Source: JAGOTP01 sp964443315
GTDB lineage: Bacteria > Patescibacteriota > Patescibacteriia > 2-12-FULL-60-25
Direction: 5' to 3'
Length of the DNA: 46,048 nt
Assembly (NCBI GenBank): GCA_964443315.1
Contig: CAYUCP010000002.1
Coordinates: 1 to 46,048 of the forward strand
Position numbers and translations under genes: made by a program. Positions 9,089 through 18,099 of the stretch are shown here, one piece after another. The notes beneath the pieces were generated by a model. The model saw only the letters and a list, made by a program, of their open reading frames with translations, was not told where the DNA came from and made no database searches. Positions within the stretch are counted from its first letter, which is position 1. Each line of letters begins with the position of its first letter.

Positions 9089-10654
9089 CTATGCCTGCTC
9101 GCTTTCCGTTAAGCGAGGAAACAGTGGCACTGGCTCACCTAGTGGAGCACCGGGCTGCAACCCACCCCACACAAGCGCCGCGTCCCACCCCTTCGCCAAC
9201 TCTTGTTCAACGTTTAACCCTAGCTGCGCAAGGACTTTCTTTGAGGTCTCTGGCATCACTGGATGAATCAACCAGGCATACCAACGGCAAGCCTCGATCA
9301 ACGAGTACAAAATCTTTCCAACGGATTCTGGATCGGTTTTTACGAGCTTGAACGGCTGTGTATCTTCGATGAATTTGTTCGCTTGAATCATGCTCGTCCA
9401 AACGGCTGTCAGTGCTTCGTTAAACACATGGTAATCATAGCCCGCTTCAACCGCTTTCTTCGTCTCAAGAAGTCCAAGCTCACCCGACCAATGCTCCGTA
9501 GTTTGGACACTCGCCGCTTTCACATCCACCGTTGGCACCTTTCCATCAAAATATTTCTTGCTCATCGCAATGGCGCGATTGACCAAATTTCCAAAGGTAT
9601 TGCCTAAGTCAGCGTTATACCGCTCCTTCAACCGCTCATACGAGAAGTCCCCATCATCACCGAACGGAATTTCACGCAACAAGAAATAGCGCACCGTTTC
9701 AGAACCGTACTGCTCGCTGAGCTCGATCGGATTAATCACGTTTCCAATCGATTTACTGATCTTTTGCCCATTTACCGTCAAAAATCCGTTTACGTAAATC
9801 CGTTTCGATGTTGGCAGCTTGGCCGACATAAGCATCGCCTGCCACATCGCTGACTGCTGACGAAGGTTGTCTTTTCCACACACCTGCTCCCCCGGCCAGG
9901 CCTCGCTAAACGCTGCCTCATCCGTTGGCCAACCAAGCGTCGAAATATAGTTTACAAGCGCATCAAACCACACATACATCACATGCTCTGGATCGTTCGG
10001 AACCTGCACACCCCACGGCATCTTGGCTTTCAAGCGCGAGATACTAAAATCTTGCAGACCTCCCGCCACGAAGTTCGTGATTTCTTTTAAGCGAAAAGCT
10101 GGTTGTACAAACTGTGGGTCCTTCGCGTAGAGATCAAGTAACGGCTGTTGATACTTCGACCAACGGAAGAAATAGTTCTCTTCGTCGATCAACTCAATCG
10201 TGTACGTTGGATGAATCGGACACTTGCCATCGACGAGCTCCGATTCAGTCTTCTCGAGTTCACAGCCAATACAATACTTAATCTGATAGTGCTTTTTGTA
10301 GATGTCGCCGTTATTAAAACAGCGCATCCAGAACTCCTGAGCGGCGGCTTTATGTTTGGGATCCGTCGTACGAATAAAATTCGTATATGTTAAATTCAAC
10401 GCATCTTTGAGGAGGTGAAACTTGGCAGCATAGCTATCCACGTACGCCTGCGTGTCCATGCCCTTATCCTGCGCATTTTTGTAAAGTTTCATCCCGTGTT
10501 CATCCGTACCGGTGTTGAACACAACCTTCTCCCCTTTTAACGCATGAAATCGGGCGGCTGCGTCCGCTTCGATAATTTCAAGGGCAAATCCAATGTGTGG
10601 ATCGCCGTTCACGTAAGGCAAGGTGGTCGTAATATAAAACGTATTCTTGGACAT
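9089..10654 (-). CDS. metG: Methionyl-tRNA synthetase
   Basis: This enzyme charges tRNA-Met. Class I signatures are present: the HIGH-type motif PHIGFALEI (about residues 19-27), FNTGTDEHG, and the KMSKS equivalent KISKS (near 300). A single zinc knuckle is formed by C128-x2-C131 and C145-x2-H148, with His in the last position. The 521-residue length lacks the C-terminal tRNA-binding/dimerisation domain, a common compact form. The gene follows rsmI on the same strand, separated by 5 nt. Confidence 0.95.
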   Translation of the reverse strand: MSKNTFYITTTLPYVNGDPHIGFALEIIEADAAARFHALKGEKVVFNTGTDEHGMKLYKNAQDKGMDTQAYVDSYAAKFHLLKDALNLTYTNFIRTTDPKHKAAAQEFWMRCFNNGDIYKKHYQIKYCIGCELEKTESELVDGKCPIHPTYTIELIDEENYFFRWSKYQQPLLDLYAKDPQFVQPAFRLKEITNFVAGGLQDFSISRLKAKMPWGVQVPNDPEHVMYVWFDALVNYISTLGWPTDEAAFSEAWPGEQVCGKDNLRQQSAMWQAMLMSAKLPTSKRIYVNGFLTVNGQKISKSIGNVINPIELSEQYGSETVRYFLLREIPFGDDGDFSYERLKERYNADLGNTFGNLVNRAIAMSKKYFDGKVPTVDVKAASVQTTEHWSGELGLLETKKAVEAGYDYHVFNEALTAVWTSMIQANKFIEDTQPFKLVKTDPESVGKILYSLIEACRWYAWLIHPVMPETSKKVLAQLGLNVEQELAKGWDAALVWGGLQPGAPLGEPVPLFPRLTESEQA

Positions 10655-10659
10655 AAAGG

Positions 10660-11337
10660 CTAGAGCTTGTGTGGCGCCGTAATAATGACAAATTCACCAC
10701 GAGTATCGCTGTTTTGCAAGGCAACCAGCACTTCTGGCAGCGTCCCACGATACAAGGTTTCGAACTTCTTGGTGAGCTCACGACCAACGAAAATCAGACG
10801 CGTCTCACCATAGCTTGTCTGTAACGACTCCAACGTCTTCATAATGCGATGCGTCGATTCAAAGAACAAACTTGGCTGTTCGTCTTCGGCGATCGCCTTG
10901 AGCAACGACTGCTTCCCGTTTTTGTGAGGAATAAACCCAACATACCGGAATCGCTCCATCGGAAAGCCACAAACGGACATCGCTGCCGTGAGCGCCGATG
11001 GCCCTGGAATCACTTCCACCGAGCAACCAGCCTCGAGAATGTGTGCCACCAACTTTCCACCGGGATCGTTCACTCCCGGCGTTCCCGCATCGGATACGTA
11101 GGCAATCCGCTCCCCCGCTTGGATTCGTTCTACGATCTTTTCTAAGCCCTGGTCAGCCGTGTGCTGATGCACCGCAAGCAACGGCTTACTGATTTCGAAG
11201 TGCTTCAGAAGCGTGCCTGTGACACGCGTATCTTCACACGCAATCGCATCCGCCTCCTTGAGAATACGAAGTGCTCGAAGCGTGATATCTTCGAGGTTTC
11301 CAATGGGGGTTGCGACGACGGAGAGTACACCGGCCAT
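10660..11337 (-). CDS. rsmI: 16S rRNA (cytidine-1402-2'-O)-methyltransferase RsmI
   Basis: RsmI methylates the ribose of C1402 in the ribosomal decoding centre using S-adenosylmethionine. The tetrapyrrole-methylase fold signatures are clear: VVATPIGNLEDITLRAL at the N-terminus, ACEDTRVTGTLLKHF, YVSDAGTPGVNDPG and VIPGPSALTAAMSVCGFP. At 225 residues it has the catalytic core but lacks the C-terminal extension of longer homologues such as that of E. coli. The start has the CCCCTATG context. It probably forms an operon with metG. Confidence 0.95.
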   Translation of the reverse strand: MAGVLSVVATPIGNLEDITLRALRILKEADAIACEDTRVTGTLLKHFEISKPLLAVHQHTADQGLEKIVERIQAGERIAYVSDAGTPGVNDPGGKLVAHILEAGCSVEVIPGPSALTAAMSVCGFPMERFRYVGFIPHKNGKQSLLKAIAEDEQPSLFFESTHRIMKTLESLQTSYGETRLIFVGRELTKKFETLYRGTLPEVLVALQNSDTRGEFVIITAPHKL

Positions 11338-11421
11338 AGGGGTAAAGCCTACCGTTTTTGGCCCGTAAACACCATGCCCTATCGCTTCTCTTCCACCTTT
11401 GGCACAATAGGAGCAGTTTCT

Positions 11422-12156
11422 ATGTCCTTTCGTCGCTCTTTTATCTTTGGTGCCCTCGTCAGCGGACTCATGCTGACCGGCTTTGGCTGTAAGAAGATTG
11501 ACACGAGCCGCCCGAACGTCACCGGCAATCTAGGAAACGGCCAAATCACGCTGCCGACCATTTCCGTAAACACGAAGACAACAGAAGAACCGAAACGAGA
11601 AATAAAACCAGAACGCAAACCACACGCGGAAATCCTGCGTTTACGTGACGTCATGAAGAGCTTTCAAAAAAGCCAATCTTTCCGAGCTGATATTACGATC
11701 GGTGGTCCGGACGGAATCAAAGGAGAAATTGCCTATAATCAACCAAACGGCATGTTTGGCAAGCTCATGCTCAAGAATGGATTCACGAGTGAGTTAGCCG
11801 TCAAAGACAAGCGAGTCGCAGTTCGCAACGGCACCTCTACCTGGCAAGAGATCACCGACACACCAGAATCCCAGTACATCGCGAACCTCTTCGAATCAAT
11901 CACAAATCGTGCCGGTTCGGAACCACTCTATCCAGATGAAAACGCACGCTACGCCTCCGTGAAAGACGATCCACGCGGTTGCAAACTGCACAGCTTCTCT
12001 CAGTTCATGGGAAATGTGGGAAGTTACCAACCAATCCAGCTCTGTGTCGCGAACGGACTCCCGGTCTATTTCTCTATCCCCTCCCAGGATGGACTCATTG
12101 AGATTGTCTATAAGGACATAGACCAGCCAGTTCAGGTGTTTTTTCCACTTCCTTAG
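11422..12156 (+). CDS. Predicted lipoprotein of unknown function
   Basis: The chosen start (GTTTCTATG) gives MSFRRSFIFGALVSGLMLTGFGC, a signal peptide with a Cys in a lipobox-like setting. A Thr/Lys/Glu-rich linker follows. Then comes a domain of about 170 residues with GDPDG-like, substrate-free beta pattern, reminiscent of outer-membrane-lipoprotein-sorting-type folds (weak resemblance only). Product is 244 residues. A longer in-frame ORF reaches back to 11161 but lies inside antisense rsmI and hides the signal peptide. It is divergent from rsmI and upstream of clpB. Confidence 0.7.
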   Translation: MSFRRSFIFGALVSGLMLTGFGCKKIDTSRPNVTGNLGNGQITLPTISVNTKTTEEPKREIKPERKPHAEILRLRDVMKSFQKSQSFRADITIGGPDGIKGEIAYNQPNGMFGKLMLKNGFTSELAVKDKRVAVRNGTSTWQEITDTPESQYIANLFESITNRAGSEPLYPDENARYASVKDDPRGCKLHSFSQFMGNVGSYQPIQLCVANGLPVYFSIPSQDGLIEIVYKDIDQPVQVFFPLP

Positions 12157-12169
12157 CCGCTTTTTTGGA

Positions 12170-12198
12170 TTGACAGGCAAAACAGTTCGTCGTATCGT
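12170..12198 (+). promoter_or_regulatory. Sigma-70-type promoter of clpB
   Basis: A perfect -35 box TTGACA (12170-12175) is followed by a 17-bp spacer and a weaker -10 box TATCGT (12193-12198). Transcription would begin inside or next to the CIRCE palindrome. Confidence 0.7.
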
Positions 12199-12199
12199 A

Positions 12200-12226
12200 T
12201 TAGCAGTCTCTAGAAGAGAGTGCTAA
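12200..12226 (+). promoter_or_regulatory. CIRCE operator (HrcA binding site)
   Basis: TTAGCAGTC, nine spacer bases, then GAGTGCTAA. The consensus is TTAGCACTC-N9-GAGTGCTAA, so there is one mismatch in the left arm and none in the right arm. It overlaps the predicted start of transcription of clpB, where HrcA binding would repress it until heat stress. Confidence 0.88.
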
Positions 12227-12239
12227 TATTCTTTTTTCT

Positions 12240-14900
12240 ATGCTTCCCCAGAATTTCACCCATAAAAGCCAAGAAGCCCTTCAGCATGCCCAACAGATTG
12301 CCTTTCAGTCCGGGCAGCAAACACTGGAACCGCTCCACGTCTTTTTAGCATTGATCGACCAAGCTGATGGCACCGTCCCTGCCGTCTTGAAAAAGCTTTC
12401 TGTTCCCTTGAACGACCTCAAAGGTGAAGTGGAGGAGTTGATTCAACGTCTCCCAAAAGTCAGCAGTAGCGAACTCAATCCAACGAACCTCTATCTCACG
12501 CCGATGATCGCCAAGGCATTAGAAGAGGCACAGACCATCTCGAAGCAGTTCAAAGACTCGTTTATCTCAACCGAACATATTCTCCTTGCGCTCATGAACG
12601 GTCGCAGTGAAATTGCGCATATCTTGGAACGGTACGGAGCAGACCAGACGAAGATTTTAACCGCACTCAAAGAGGTTCGTGGAAGTGTTACGGTTGATTC
12701 CCCTGAACCAGAAAGTTCGTTCCAGGCCTTGGAAAAATACGGACGCAACCTCACCGCGCTCGCCCGCCAAGATAAACTCGACCCAGTGGTTGGCCGCGAC
12801 GAAGAAATTCGCCGTGTGATGCAGATCCTGCTCCGCCGTACAAAAAACAATCCGGTCTTGATCGGTGAAGCTGGAACTGGAAAAACCGCGATTGTGGAAG
12901 GGCTAGCGCAACGTATCGTGGCCGGTGATATTCCAGAATCACTCAAAGAAAAAGAAGTCGTCGCGCTTGATGTTGGGTCACTTGTCGCTGGAACCAAATT
13001 CCGTGGTGAATTCGAAGAGCGTCTCAAAGCCGTCATTAAAGAAATTGAGCGTTCGGCTGGAAAGATTATTTTATTCATCGACGAGTTACACACCTTGGTC
13101 GGCGCGGGTGGTGGGGGCGAAGGCGGTACACTTGATGCTTCCAACATGCTGAAACCAGCCCTGGCTCGTGGTGAGCTTCGGGCCATTGGTGCAACGACGC
13201 TTCAGGAATACCAGAAACACATCGAAAAAGACGCCGCGCTCGCTCGTCGCTTCCAGCCGGTGTTCATCGACGAGCCAAGCGAAGAAGATGCAATCGCCAT
13301 TTTGCGTGGTATCAAAGACAAGTATGAACTCCACAATGGGGTACGTATCACCGATAGCGCGATTGTAGCGGCGGTTCGTTTGTCGACACGCTACATCACC
13401 GATCGTTTTCTGCCGGACAAGGCCGTCGACTTGATTGACGAAGCGGCCTCGGGCCTCCGCATGCAGATCGATTCGCTTCCAGAAGAGCTCGATCGCTTGA
13501 AGCGTGAATTGATGCGCTTTGATATTGAAAAACGCGCCCTTCTCAAGGAGGAAGATGACGCATCGAAAGAGCGCCTTGAAGAGATCGAGCGTCACATGGC
13601 AGAGGTGGGAGAAAAAACCCACGGCCTTGAACTCAGCTGGAAAGCCGAGAAAGAACTGATCGGCAAAATTCGCGAGGCAAAAGCAGCCCTCGAGAAACTC
13701 AAGACCGATGCGGACGCCGCAGAACGTTTGGGAGACTTGGAAAAAGTTGCCCGCATTCGCTACGGCCAAATGCCGCAGAAAGAAAAAGAGAAGGACCAAC
13801 TCGAAGCGAAGCTTAAGGAGTTACAAGGCCAGCGTGGTCTTTTGAAGGATGCTGTCACTGAAGAAGAGATCGCATCGGTTGTAGCTCGTTGGACCGGTAT
13901 TCCTGTGCAGCGCATGTTGGAATCCGAAGCGCAGAAACTCACGAAGCTAGAAGACGCGCTTCACACGCATGTCGTTGATCAAGATGAAGCTGTGAAAGCG
14001 GTTGCTAATGCCCTTCGCCGTTCACGTGCTGGCATCAACGAAGAACGTCGTCCTATCGGCTCTTTCCTCTTCTTGGGTCCAACCGGTGTTGGAAAAACCG
14101 AGCTCGCCCGTGCTCTCGCCGACATTCTCTTCGATGACGAAGAAGCCATGGTTCGCGTTGACATGTCTGAGTACATGGAAAAGCATGCCATCTCTCGCAT
14201 GATCGGCTCCCCTCCTGGCTACATCGGCCACGACGAAGGTGGACAGCTCACCGAGAAGATTCGCCGCCGTCCGTATTCTGTTATTTTGCTCGACGAGGTG
14301 GAGAAAGCGCATCCAGATGTGTTCAACCTGCTTCTCCAGGTCTTAGATGATGGAAAGCTCACCGACGGCAAAGGTCGCACGGTGAACTTCAAGAACACCA
14401 TTGTTATCATGACGTCCAACATTGGTTCCGACATGATTCTCGATGCGGGCAAGAAACGTGCGGAGATCGGCTTCACGAGCAAGAGCGACAAGGACGAAGA
14501 GAAGCAGACTGAATCAACGCGCAAGCGCCTCATGGAACTGCTCCGCGAGCAGTTCCGTCCAGAGTTCTTGAATCGTATCGATGAGATCGTCATCTTCCAG
14601 TCGCTTGGTAAGCAAGCTCTCGCGAAGATCGTCGACTTGCAACTTCGTCACGTGATGAAGCGTCTCCAGTCGAAGCGCATTACCCTCACCTTCACGCAAA
14701 AGGCGAAGGAACTGATTGCTGAACGTGGCCATGACCCAGCCTATGGTGCTCGCCCATTGAAGCGTGCCATCCAAGAGCTCGTCCTCGACGAACTCGCGAT
14801 GCAGCTTCTCGAGCACAAGGTCGAAGAAGGCCAACACATTACAATTGATGTCGTGAAAGACAAAGTAGTGTTCAAGCAAAGCGAACCAAAAGCAAATTAA
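12240..14900 (+). CDS. clpB: ATP-dependent disaggregase ClpB
   Basis: ClpB works with DnaK to pull apart aggregated proteins in the cytoplasm. Domains in order: the Clp N-domain repeats (about residues 1-145), AAA-1 with Walker A GEAGTGKT (about 208) and Walker B ILFIDELHTL, a long coiled-coil middle domain (about 395-530) rich in Lys/Glu, AAA-2 with GPTGVGKT (about 613), VILLDEVEKAHPDV and the arginine-finger region FLNRIDEI, then the C-terminal small domain. The long middle domain and the absence of a ClpP-binding loop argue for ClpB over ClpA/C. Length 886 is typical. It is preceded by a promoter and CIRCE operator. The start has TTTTTTCTATG and no Shine-Dalgarno site. Confidence 0.95.
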   Translation: MLPQNFTHKSQEALQHAQQIAFQSGQQTLEPLHVFLALIDQADGTVPAVLKKLSVPLNDLKGEVEELIQRLPKVSSSELNPTNLYLTPMIAKALEEAQTISKQFKDSFISTEHILLALMNGRSEIAHILERYGADQTKILTALKEVRGSVTVDSPEPESSFQALEKYGRNLTALARQDKLDPVVGRDEEIRRVMQILLRRTKNNPVLIGEAGTGKTAIVEGLAQRIVAGDIPESLKEKEVVALDVGSLVAGTKFRGEFEERLKAVIKEIERSAGKIILFIDELHTLVGAGGGGEGGTLDASNMLKPALARGELRAIGATTLQEYQKHIEKDAALARRFQPVFIDEPSEEDAIAILRGIKDKYELHNGVRITDSAIVAAVRLSTRYITDRFLPDKAVDLIDEAASGLRMQIDSLPEELDRLKRELMRFDIEKRALLKEEDDASKERLEEIERHMAEVGEKTHGLELSWKAEKELIGKIREAKAALEKLKTDADAAERLGDLEKVARIRYGQMPQKEKEKDQLEAKLKELQGQRGLLKDAVTEEEIASVVARWTGIPVQRMLESEAQKLTKLEDALHTHVVDQDEAVKAVANALRRSRAGINEERRPIGSFLFLGPTGVGKTELARALADILFDDEEAMVRVDMSEYMEKHAISRMIGSPPGYIGHDEGGQLTEKIRRRPYSVILLDEVEKAHPDVFNLLLQVLDDGKLTDGKGRTVNFKNTIVIMTSNIGSDMILDAGKKRAEIGFTSKSDKDEEKQTESTRKRLMELLREQFRPEFLNRIDEIVIFQSLGKQALAKIVDLQLRHVMKRLQSKRITLTFTQKAKELIAERGHDPAYGARPLKRAIQELVLDELAMQLLEHKVEEGQHITIDVVKDKVVFKQSEPKAN

Positions 14901-14913
14901 CCTGCAATCTAGA

Positions 14914-14943
14914 ATAAACCCCGTTCTTAGGAGCGGGGTTTAT
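14914..14943 (+). terminator. clpB terminator
   Basis: ATAAACCCCG and CGGGGTTTAT form a 10-bp perfect stem. The hairpin overlaps the stop of the converging transglutaminase-like gene and could serve both directions. Confidence 0.8.
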
Positions 14944-16958
14944 CGTTTTTGGGAAACGAGCTTTCGAAGATCCCTCAGTCGTTTCACGACTTGATAATCT
15001 GTGAGTGAAGCAATTTGAGCGGCGTAGATATCTGGATTCGCTCTTTTTAATCCATCTCGTACTCGCTCCATAACGGAAGCAATCGTCGCCGCATCTGATC
15101 GACCTGGCTGAATACGAGAAGCGAGCGATTCCGTCATTGCATCTTGTTTCAATAAATACTTCAACTCCATCGCATCCTCTGGTGAATCGATCGGATCAAA
15201 CCGACCAAACATTCCAGGCTGCACCTCACGCATACGTGCACGGAACGCTCCATCATTCGCAACTAGCTCCATCGCCTTGCTTCGGTCAGGGGCTGCATCA
15301 TAGGCAAACGCCTGTAACTCATCATCTCTAAACGTCAGCCGATCGCGTGACTGCCCACCCACCCCTTCTGTTAAAAACGTTCTGAGCATCTGCGGAAAAG
15401 CAAACTGCCGATTATGACGATAAATATGCCACAATCCTTCCAACTCAGATTTATCCATCTTATTCGCCGTCTTCAAGTACAGCGCCTCAACCGCTCGTAG
15501 AGCGTGAACCGAAAGAGAGCGTTTTAACTCTCCCACGCGCGCCAAAAGCTCAACACAACGACCAGCAAAGAAGGGTAATTGGTCTTTTTCGTAGCCAACA
15601 GACGAAGTACTGAGTCGTTCGATTTGAAGGAGATAGTAGCTCAGCGCCTTTTCACGTTCGGTCACAACTTCCGCTTGCGCAAGACCAGAGCGTGTCGCCA
15701 CGTCCAGTCCTTGAGCAATAAACGGTTCCATACGAGTCAACGTCTGATCGAGATGATCGATCTTACCCGTCTGTAAATCACGCTTCGCCCAAGTCACATC
15801 GGCGATCACCGCATGTGCACCGCCCTCGGCATTCAGCGCGACAAACGTATTCCAGGCATGACCGATCTTACTTCCTCCACTTGTGTTCATCCAATCGTCT
15901 TTCGTTGGCTCAAAGCTATCTGTTCGCCCTTCGTACAGACAGTGGACATTGTTTAGCTGCGTAAACTGACCCTGACGTGCTTTTAAGCCCTCAAAAACCG
16001 CTTTCACGGTTCCAGCGAAGTTTCGACAAACACCATTCCCCTCCCACGCAGGATCCCCTTTCCGTTGCAAACCTTCTTGAAGAATTTCGATGGCATCCTT
16101 ATGGTCATGCGTCGTCTCTTTTACATCAAAATATAAATCTTTTCTGACATAATACTTTGTCAGATCTAGAACCAGCCGAGTACTCAGATCAATCGCCTGC
16201 TTTGGCGTAAGCGCGTCCAGAGAAGTGATACCAATTTCTTTCAATAAAGGTTGGCCCGCTCCTTTAAGGTATCCATCGATCAATCCATACATCTCCCCCT
16301 CCCAGCCAGGCCGTTCCAGTGTTTTATGATACGACATGGCTGACTTTCCACCCTTCATCTGCTCTGGCGTCATCACGACCTTTTGGACTTCTGATGGAAT
16401 TGGTACGGCTTCGGCTCCTGGAACAACATTCGGACGAAAACCATCAAAATGCGAAAAGGCAACGCTGGCTCGAGGAGAAAGACGCATATCCAAAATTGGT
16501 TCATGCGTGAGTCGCTCTGAATCTTTTCGCTCTTTAAGATACAACGCTTTTGCCTCATCCCAGGAAGCGCACTCAACTGTTGCCGTTCCGATCAACATGC
16601 CCTTATCAGATCTGTAGTTCGCCGGAATTTTTACCAAAAACTTCCCATCAGGCCTTGGTTCGATCGAGTAATAGGTGGCAGTAAACGTTTTACGTAATTC
16701 AGCTAATTCAAATCGAACTCGCGTCCGTTCACGATCACCAAGAATCGCCGACTCTGCCTCTTCTTTCGTGGCAAAAGACTCTTCACGTTGACCGGTAACC
16801 ATTTTTCGCTCATCACTGACAAGAGAAGGAAGAACGGCAATAAATGCTCCATCACGCTCAAAGACCGTATATAAACCAGGCGAAGGAGCTTTCGTCTTCT
16901 CAGACGCACGAGAACCTTGACCAAGTCCTTCTAACACAGAGCGCTGAGCAGCAAACAT
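14940..16958 (-). CDS. Large transglutaminase-like superfamily protein, uncharacterised
   Basis: A papain-like transglutaminase core is suggested by three motifs in the right order and spacing. These are a Cys in NGVCRNFAG (C311), a His in IGHAWNTF (H367) and an Asp in AVIADVTW (D387), the classical Cys-His-Asp triad. The N-terminal 200 residues contain two related stretches that each begin with a PGLYTVFERDGAFIAVLP-like or YYSIEPRPDGKFLVKIP-like motif, perhaps a duplicated small domain. The C-terminal 250 residues are helical. I see no signal peptide or membrane segment, so it is predicted to be cytoplasmic. Activity could be peptide hydrolysis or amide crosslinking; the sequence does not decide. 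Converges with clpB. Confidence 0.65.
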   Translation of the reverse strand: MFAAQRSVLEGLGQGSRASEKTKAPSPGLYTVFERDGAFIAVLPSLVSDERKMVTGQREESFATKEEAESAILGDRERTRVRFELAELRKTFTATYYSIEPRPDGKFLVKIPANYRSDKGMLIGTATVECASWDEAKALYLKERKDSERLTHEPILDMRLSPRASVAFSHFDGFRPNVVPGAEAVPIPSEVQKVVMTPEQMKGGKSAMSYHKTLERPGWEGEMYGLIDGYLKGAGQPLLKEIGITSLDALTPKQAIDLSTRLVLDLTKYYVRKDLYFDVKETTHDHKDAIEILQEGLQRKGDPAWEGNGVCRNFAGTVKAVFEGLKARQGQFTQLNNVHCLYEGRTDSFEPTKDDWMNTSGGSKIGHAWNTFVALNAEGGAHAVIADVTWAKRDLQTGKIDHLDQTLTRMEPFIAQGLDVATRSGLAQAEVVTEREKALSYYLLQIERLSTSSVGYEKDQLPFFAGRCVELLARVGELKRSLSVHALRAVEALYLKTANKMDKSELEGLWHIYRHNRQFAFPQMLRTFLTEGVGGQSRDRLTFRDDELQAFAYDAAPDRSKAMELVANDGAFRARMREVQPGMFGRFDPIDSPEDAMELKYLLKQDAMTESLASRIQPGRSDAATIASVMERVRDGLKRANPDIYAAQIASLTDYQVVKRLRDLRKLVSQKR

Positions 16959-16994
16959 ACGAGTATCTATAGGATACTCCTCTTAAGACTAAAC

Positions 16995-17022
16995 AAAAAA
17001 CGAGCTCTAGAGCTCGTTTTTT
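16995..17022. terminator. Bidirectional terminator palindrome
   Basis: AAAAAACGAGCTCT and AGAGCTCGTTTTTT form a perfect palindrome between two leftward genes. It would end the YtxH-like transcript. Confidence 0.85.
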
Positions 17023-17036
17023 TGTTCTGACAACTC

Positions 17037-17378
17037 TTATTTCTGATCCAAGTACCCTTTCACTTCGTTCCAGCGACCGAGTAAATATTTGCGAACTTGT
17101 GGCGCTTCTTTCGCCGCTACGTCTTTGCTCTTCTGATAGAACTCGACGACCTGGTCAACCATCTCGGCATACTTTTCCTTCGACATATCACCAGCGGCTT
17201 CGAGCTTCTTCATCACCTGTTTCTGCAACATCTTTGCCTTCTTTTCTGCGTCTTTGGTGAGCTCCTTGCCCTTGCGAGACTGCAAGAACAAGCCAGCGGC
17301 CAATCCAAGAATCGCGCCAGCTGCAAGACCTGCGCCTAAGTGAGCGGAACCCGCTTTCTTTTTTGATGTAAGTGCCAT
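17037..17378 (-). CDS. YtxH-like small membrane protein
   Basis: The 113-residue product has a short basic N-terminus, one Gly/Ala-rich transmembrane helix (about residues 13-33, HLGAGLAAGAILGLAAGLFL) and a Lys/Glu-rich helical tail, the pattern of YtxH/gas-vesicle-protein-like stress proteins. The function of this family is poorly defined. The start at 17378 has the TTTCTTTCTATG context and gives the typical short N-terminus; a longer frame to 17507 adds an unlikely leader. Confidence 0.75.
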   Translation of the reverse strand: MALTSKKKAGSAHLGAGLAAGAILGLAAGLFLQSRKGKELTKDAEKKAKMLQKQVMKKLEAAGDMSKEKYAEMVDQVVEFYQKSKDVAAKEAPQVRKYLLGRWNEVKGYLDQK

Positions 17379-17495
17379 AGAAAGAAAATAAAATGAATTT
17401 GCTCGTGCATGATACACAATTTTCCTTGCATTCGGGAGATGGTGCGGATAAGTTCCCGTCGACACTCCTTCGCTTGGCGAGTACTCTCCAGTCGT

Positions 17496-18080
17496 ATGCC
17501 GAATCACATCATCGGACTCGTCGGTCAGTCAGGCTGCGGAAAAGGAACCGTTGCCGACGTACTCATCAAGCAATATGGCGCCGCCTATTCACGCTTTAGC
17601 GCTGTATTGGGAGACATTCTTACTCGTTTACACATTGACCATTCTCGTGATCATTTCATTGCCCTTTCCAATGCGCTTCGTGGAAGCTTTGGTGAGGACG
17701 TATTGTCCTATGCCATCGAAAAAGATGCCGTCCTCTCAACAAGCCCTCTTGTCGTGATTGATGGCATTCGTCGTCCAGAAGATATCGTCGCCCTCGAACC
17801 ACTCCCGTTCTTCAAACTGGTTTCGATCGATGTTCCAGCCGAAATGCGTTACGAACGCATGAAGAAGCGTGGGGAAAAAGCTGGCGAGCAACACATGACC
17901 TGGCAAGAATTCGTCGCCCAAGATCACGCTCCAACCGAAGTGACCATTCCGCTCGTCATGAGCCGCGCCTGGAAGCATCTAGATAACAGCAAAACCGCTG
18001 CCGACCTCGAAGCTCAAGTTGCTGAAATGATGAAAGAACTCGGCTACGAAGCTCGCCAGACACAAATACCCAGCGTTTAA
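17496..18080 (+). CDS. P-loop kinase, possible deoxynucleoside monophosphate kinase
   Basis: The chosen start (MPNHIIGLVGQSGCGKGT) puts a Walker A loop of the adenylate-kinase type at residues 7-16. A VVIDGIRRPEDI segment (about 84-95) and VPAEMRYERMKKRGEK (about 108-123) resemble the substrate and lid regions of nucleotide kinases and dephospho-CoA kinases. It lies 19 nt upstream of the dUTPase and heads a cluster with thyA and folA. I therefore infer a dNMP kinase, possibly dTMP kinase. It lacks the typical dTMP-kinase DR(Y/H) and TREPG motifs. Other possibilities are dephospho-CoA kinase-like or an unassigned nucleotide kinase. Confidence 0.65.
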   Translation: MPNHIIGLVGQSGCGKGTVADVLIKQYGAAYSRFSAVLGDILTRLHIDHSRDHFIALSNALRGSFGEDVLSYAIEKDAVLSTSPLVVIDGIRRPEDIVALEPLPFFKLVSIDVPAEMRYERMKKRGEKAGEQHMTWQEFVAQDHAPTEVTIPLVMSRAWKHLDNSKTAADLEAQVAEMMKELGYEARQTQIPSV

Positions 18081-18099
18081 GAACATGTAAAAAATTAGT

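Noticed and set aside
11161..11421. N-terminal extension of the lipoprotein gene back to 11161
   Set aside because: It overlaps antisense rsmI and would place the signal peptide 87 residues inside the protein.
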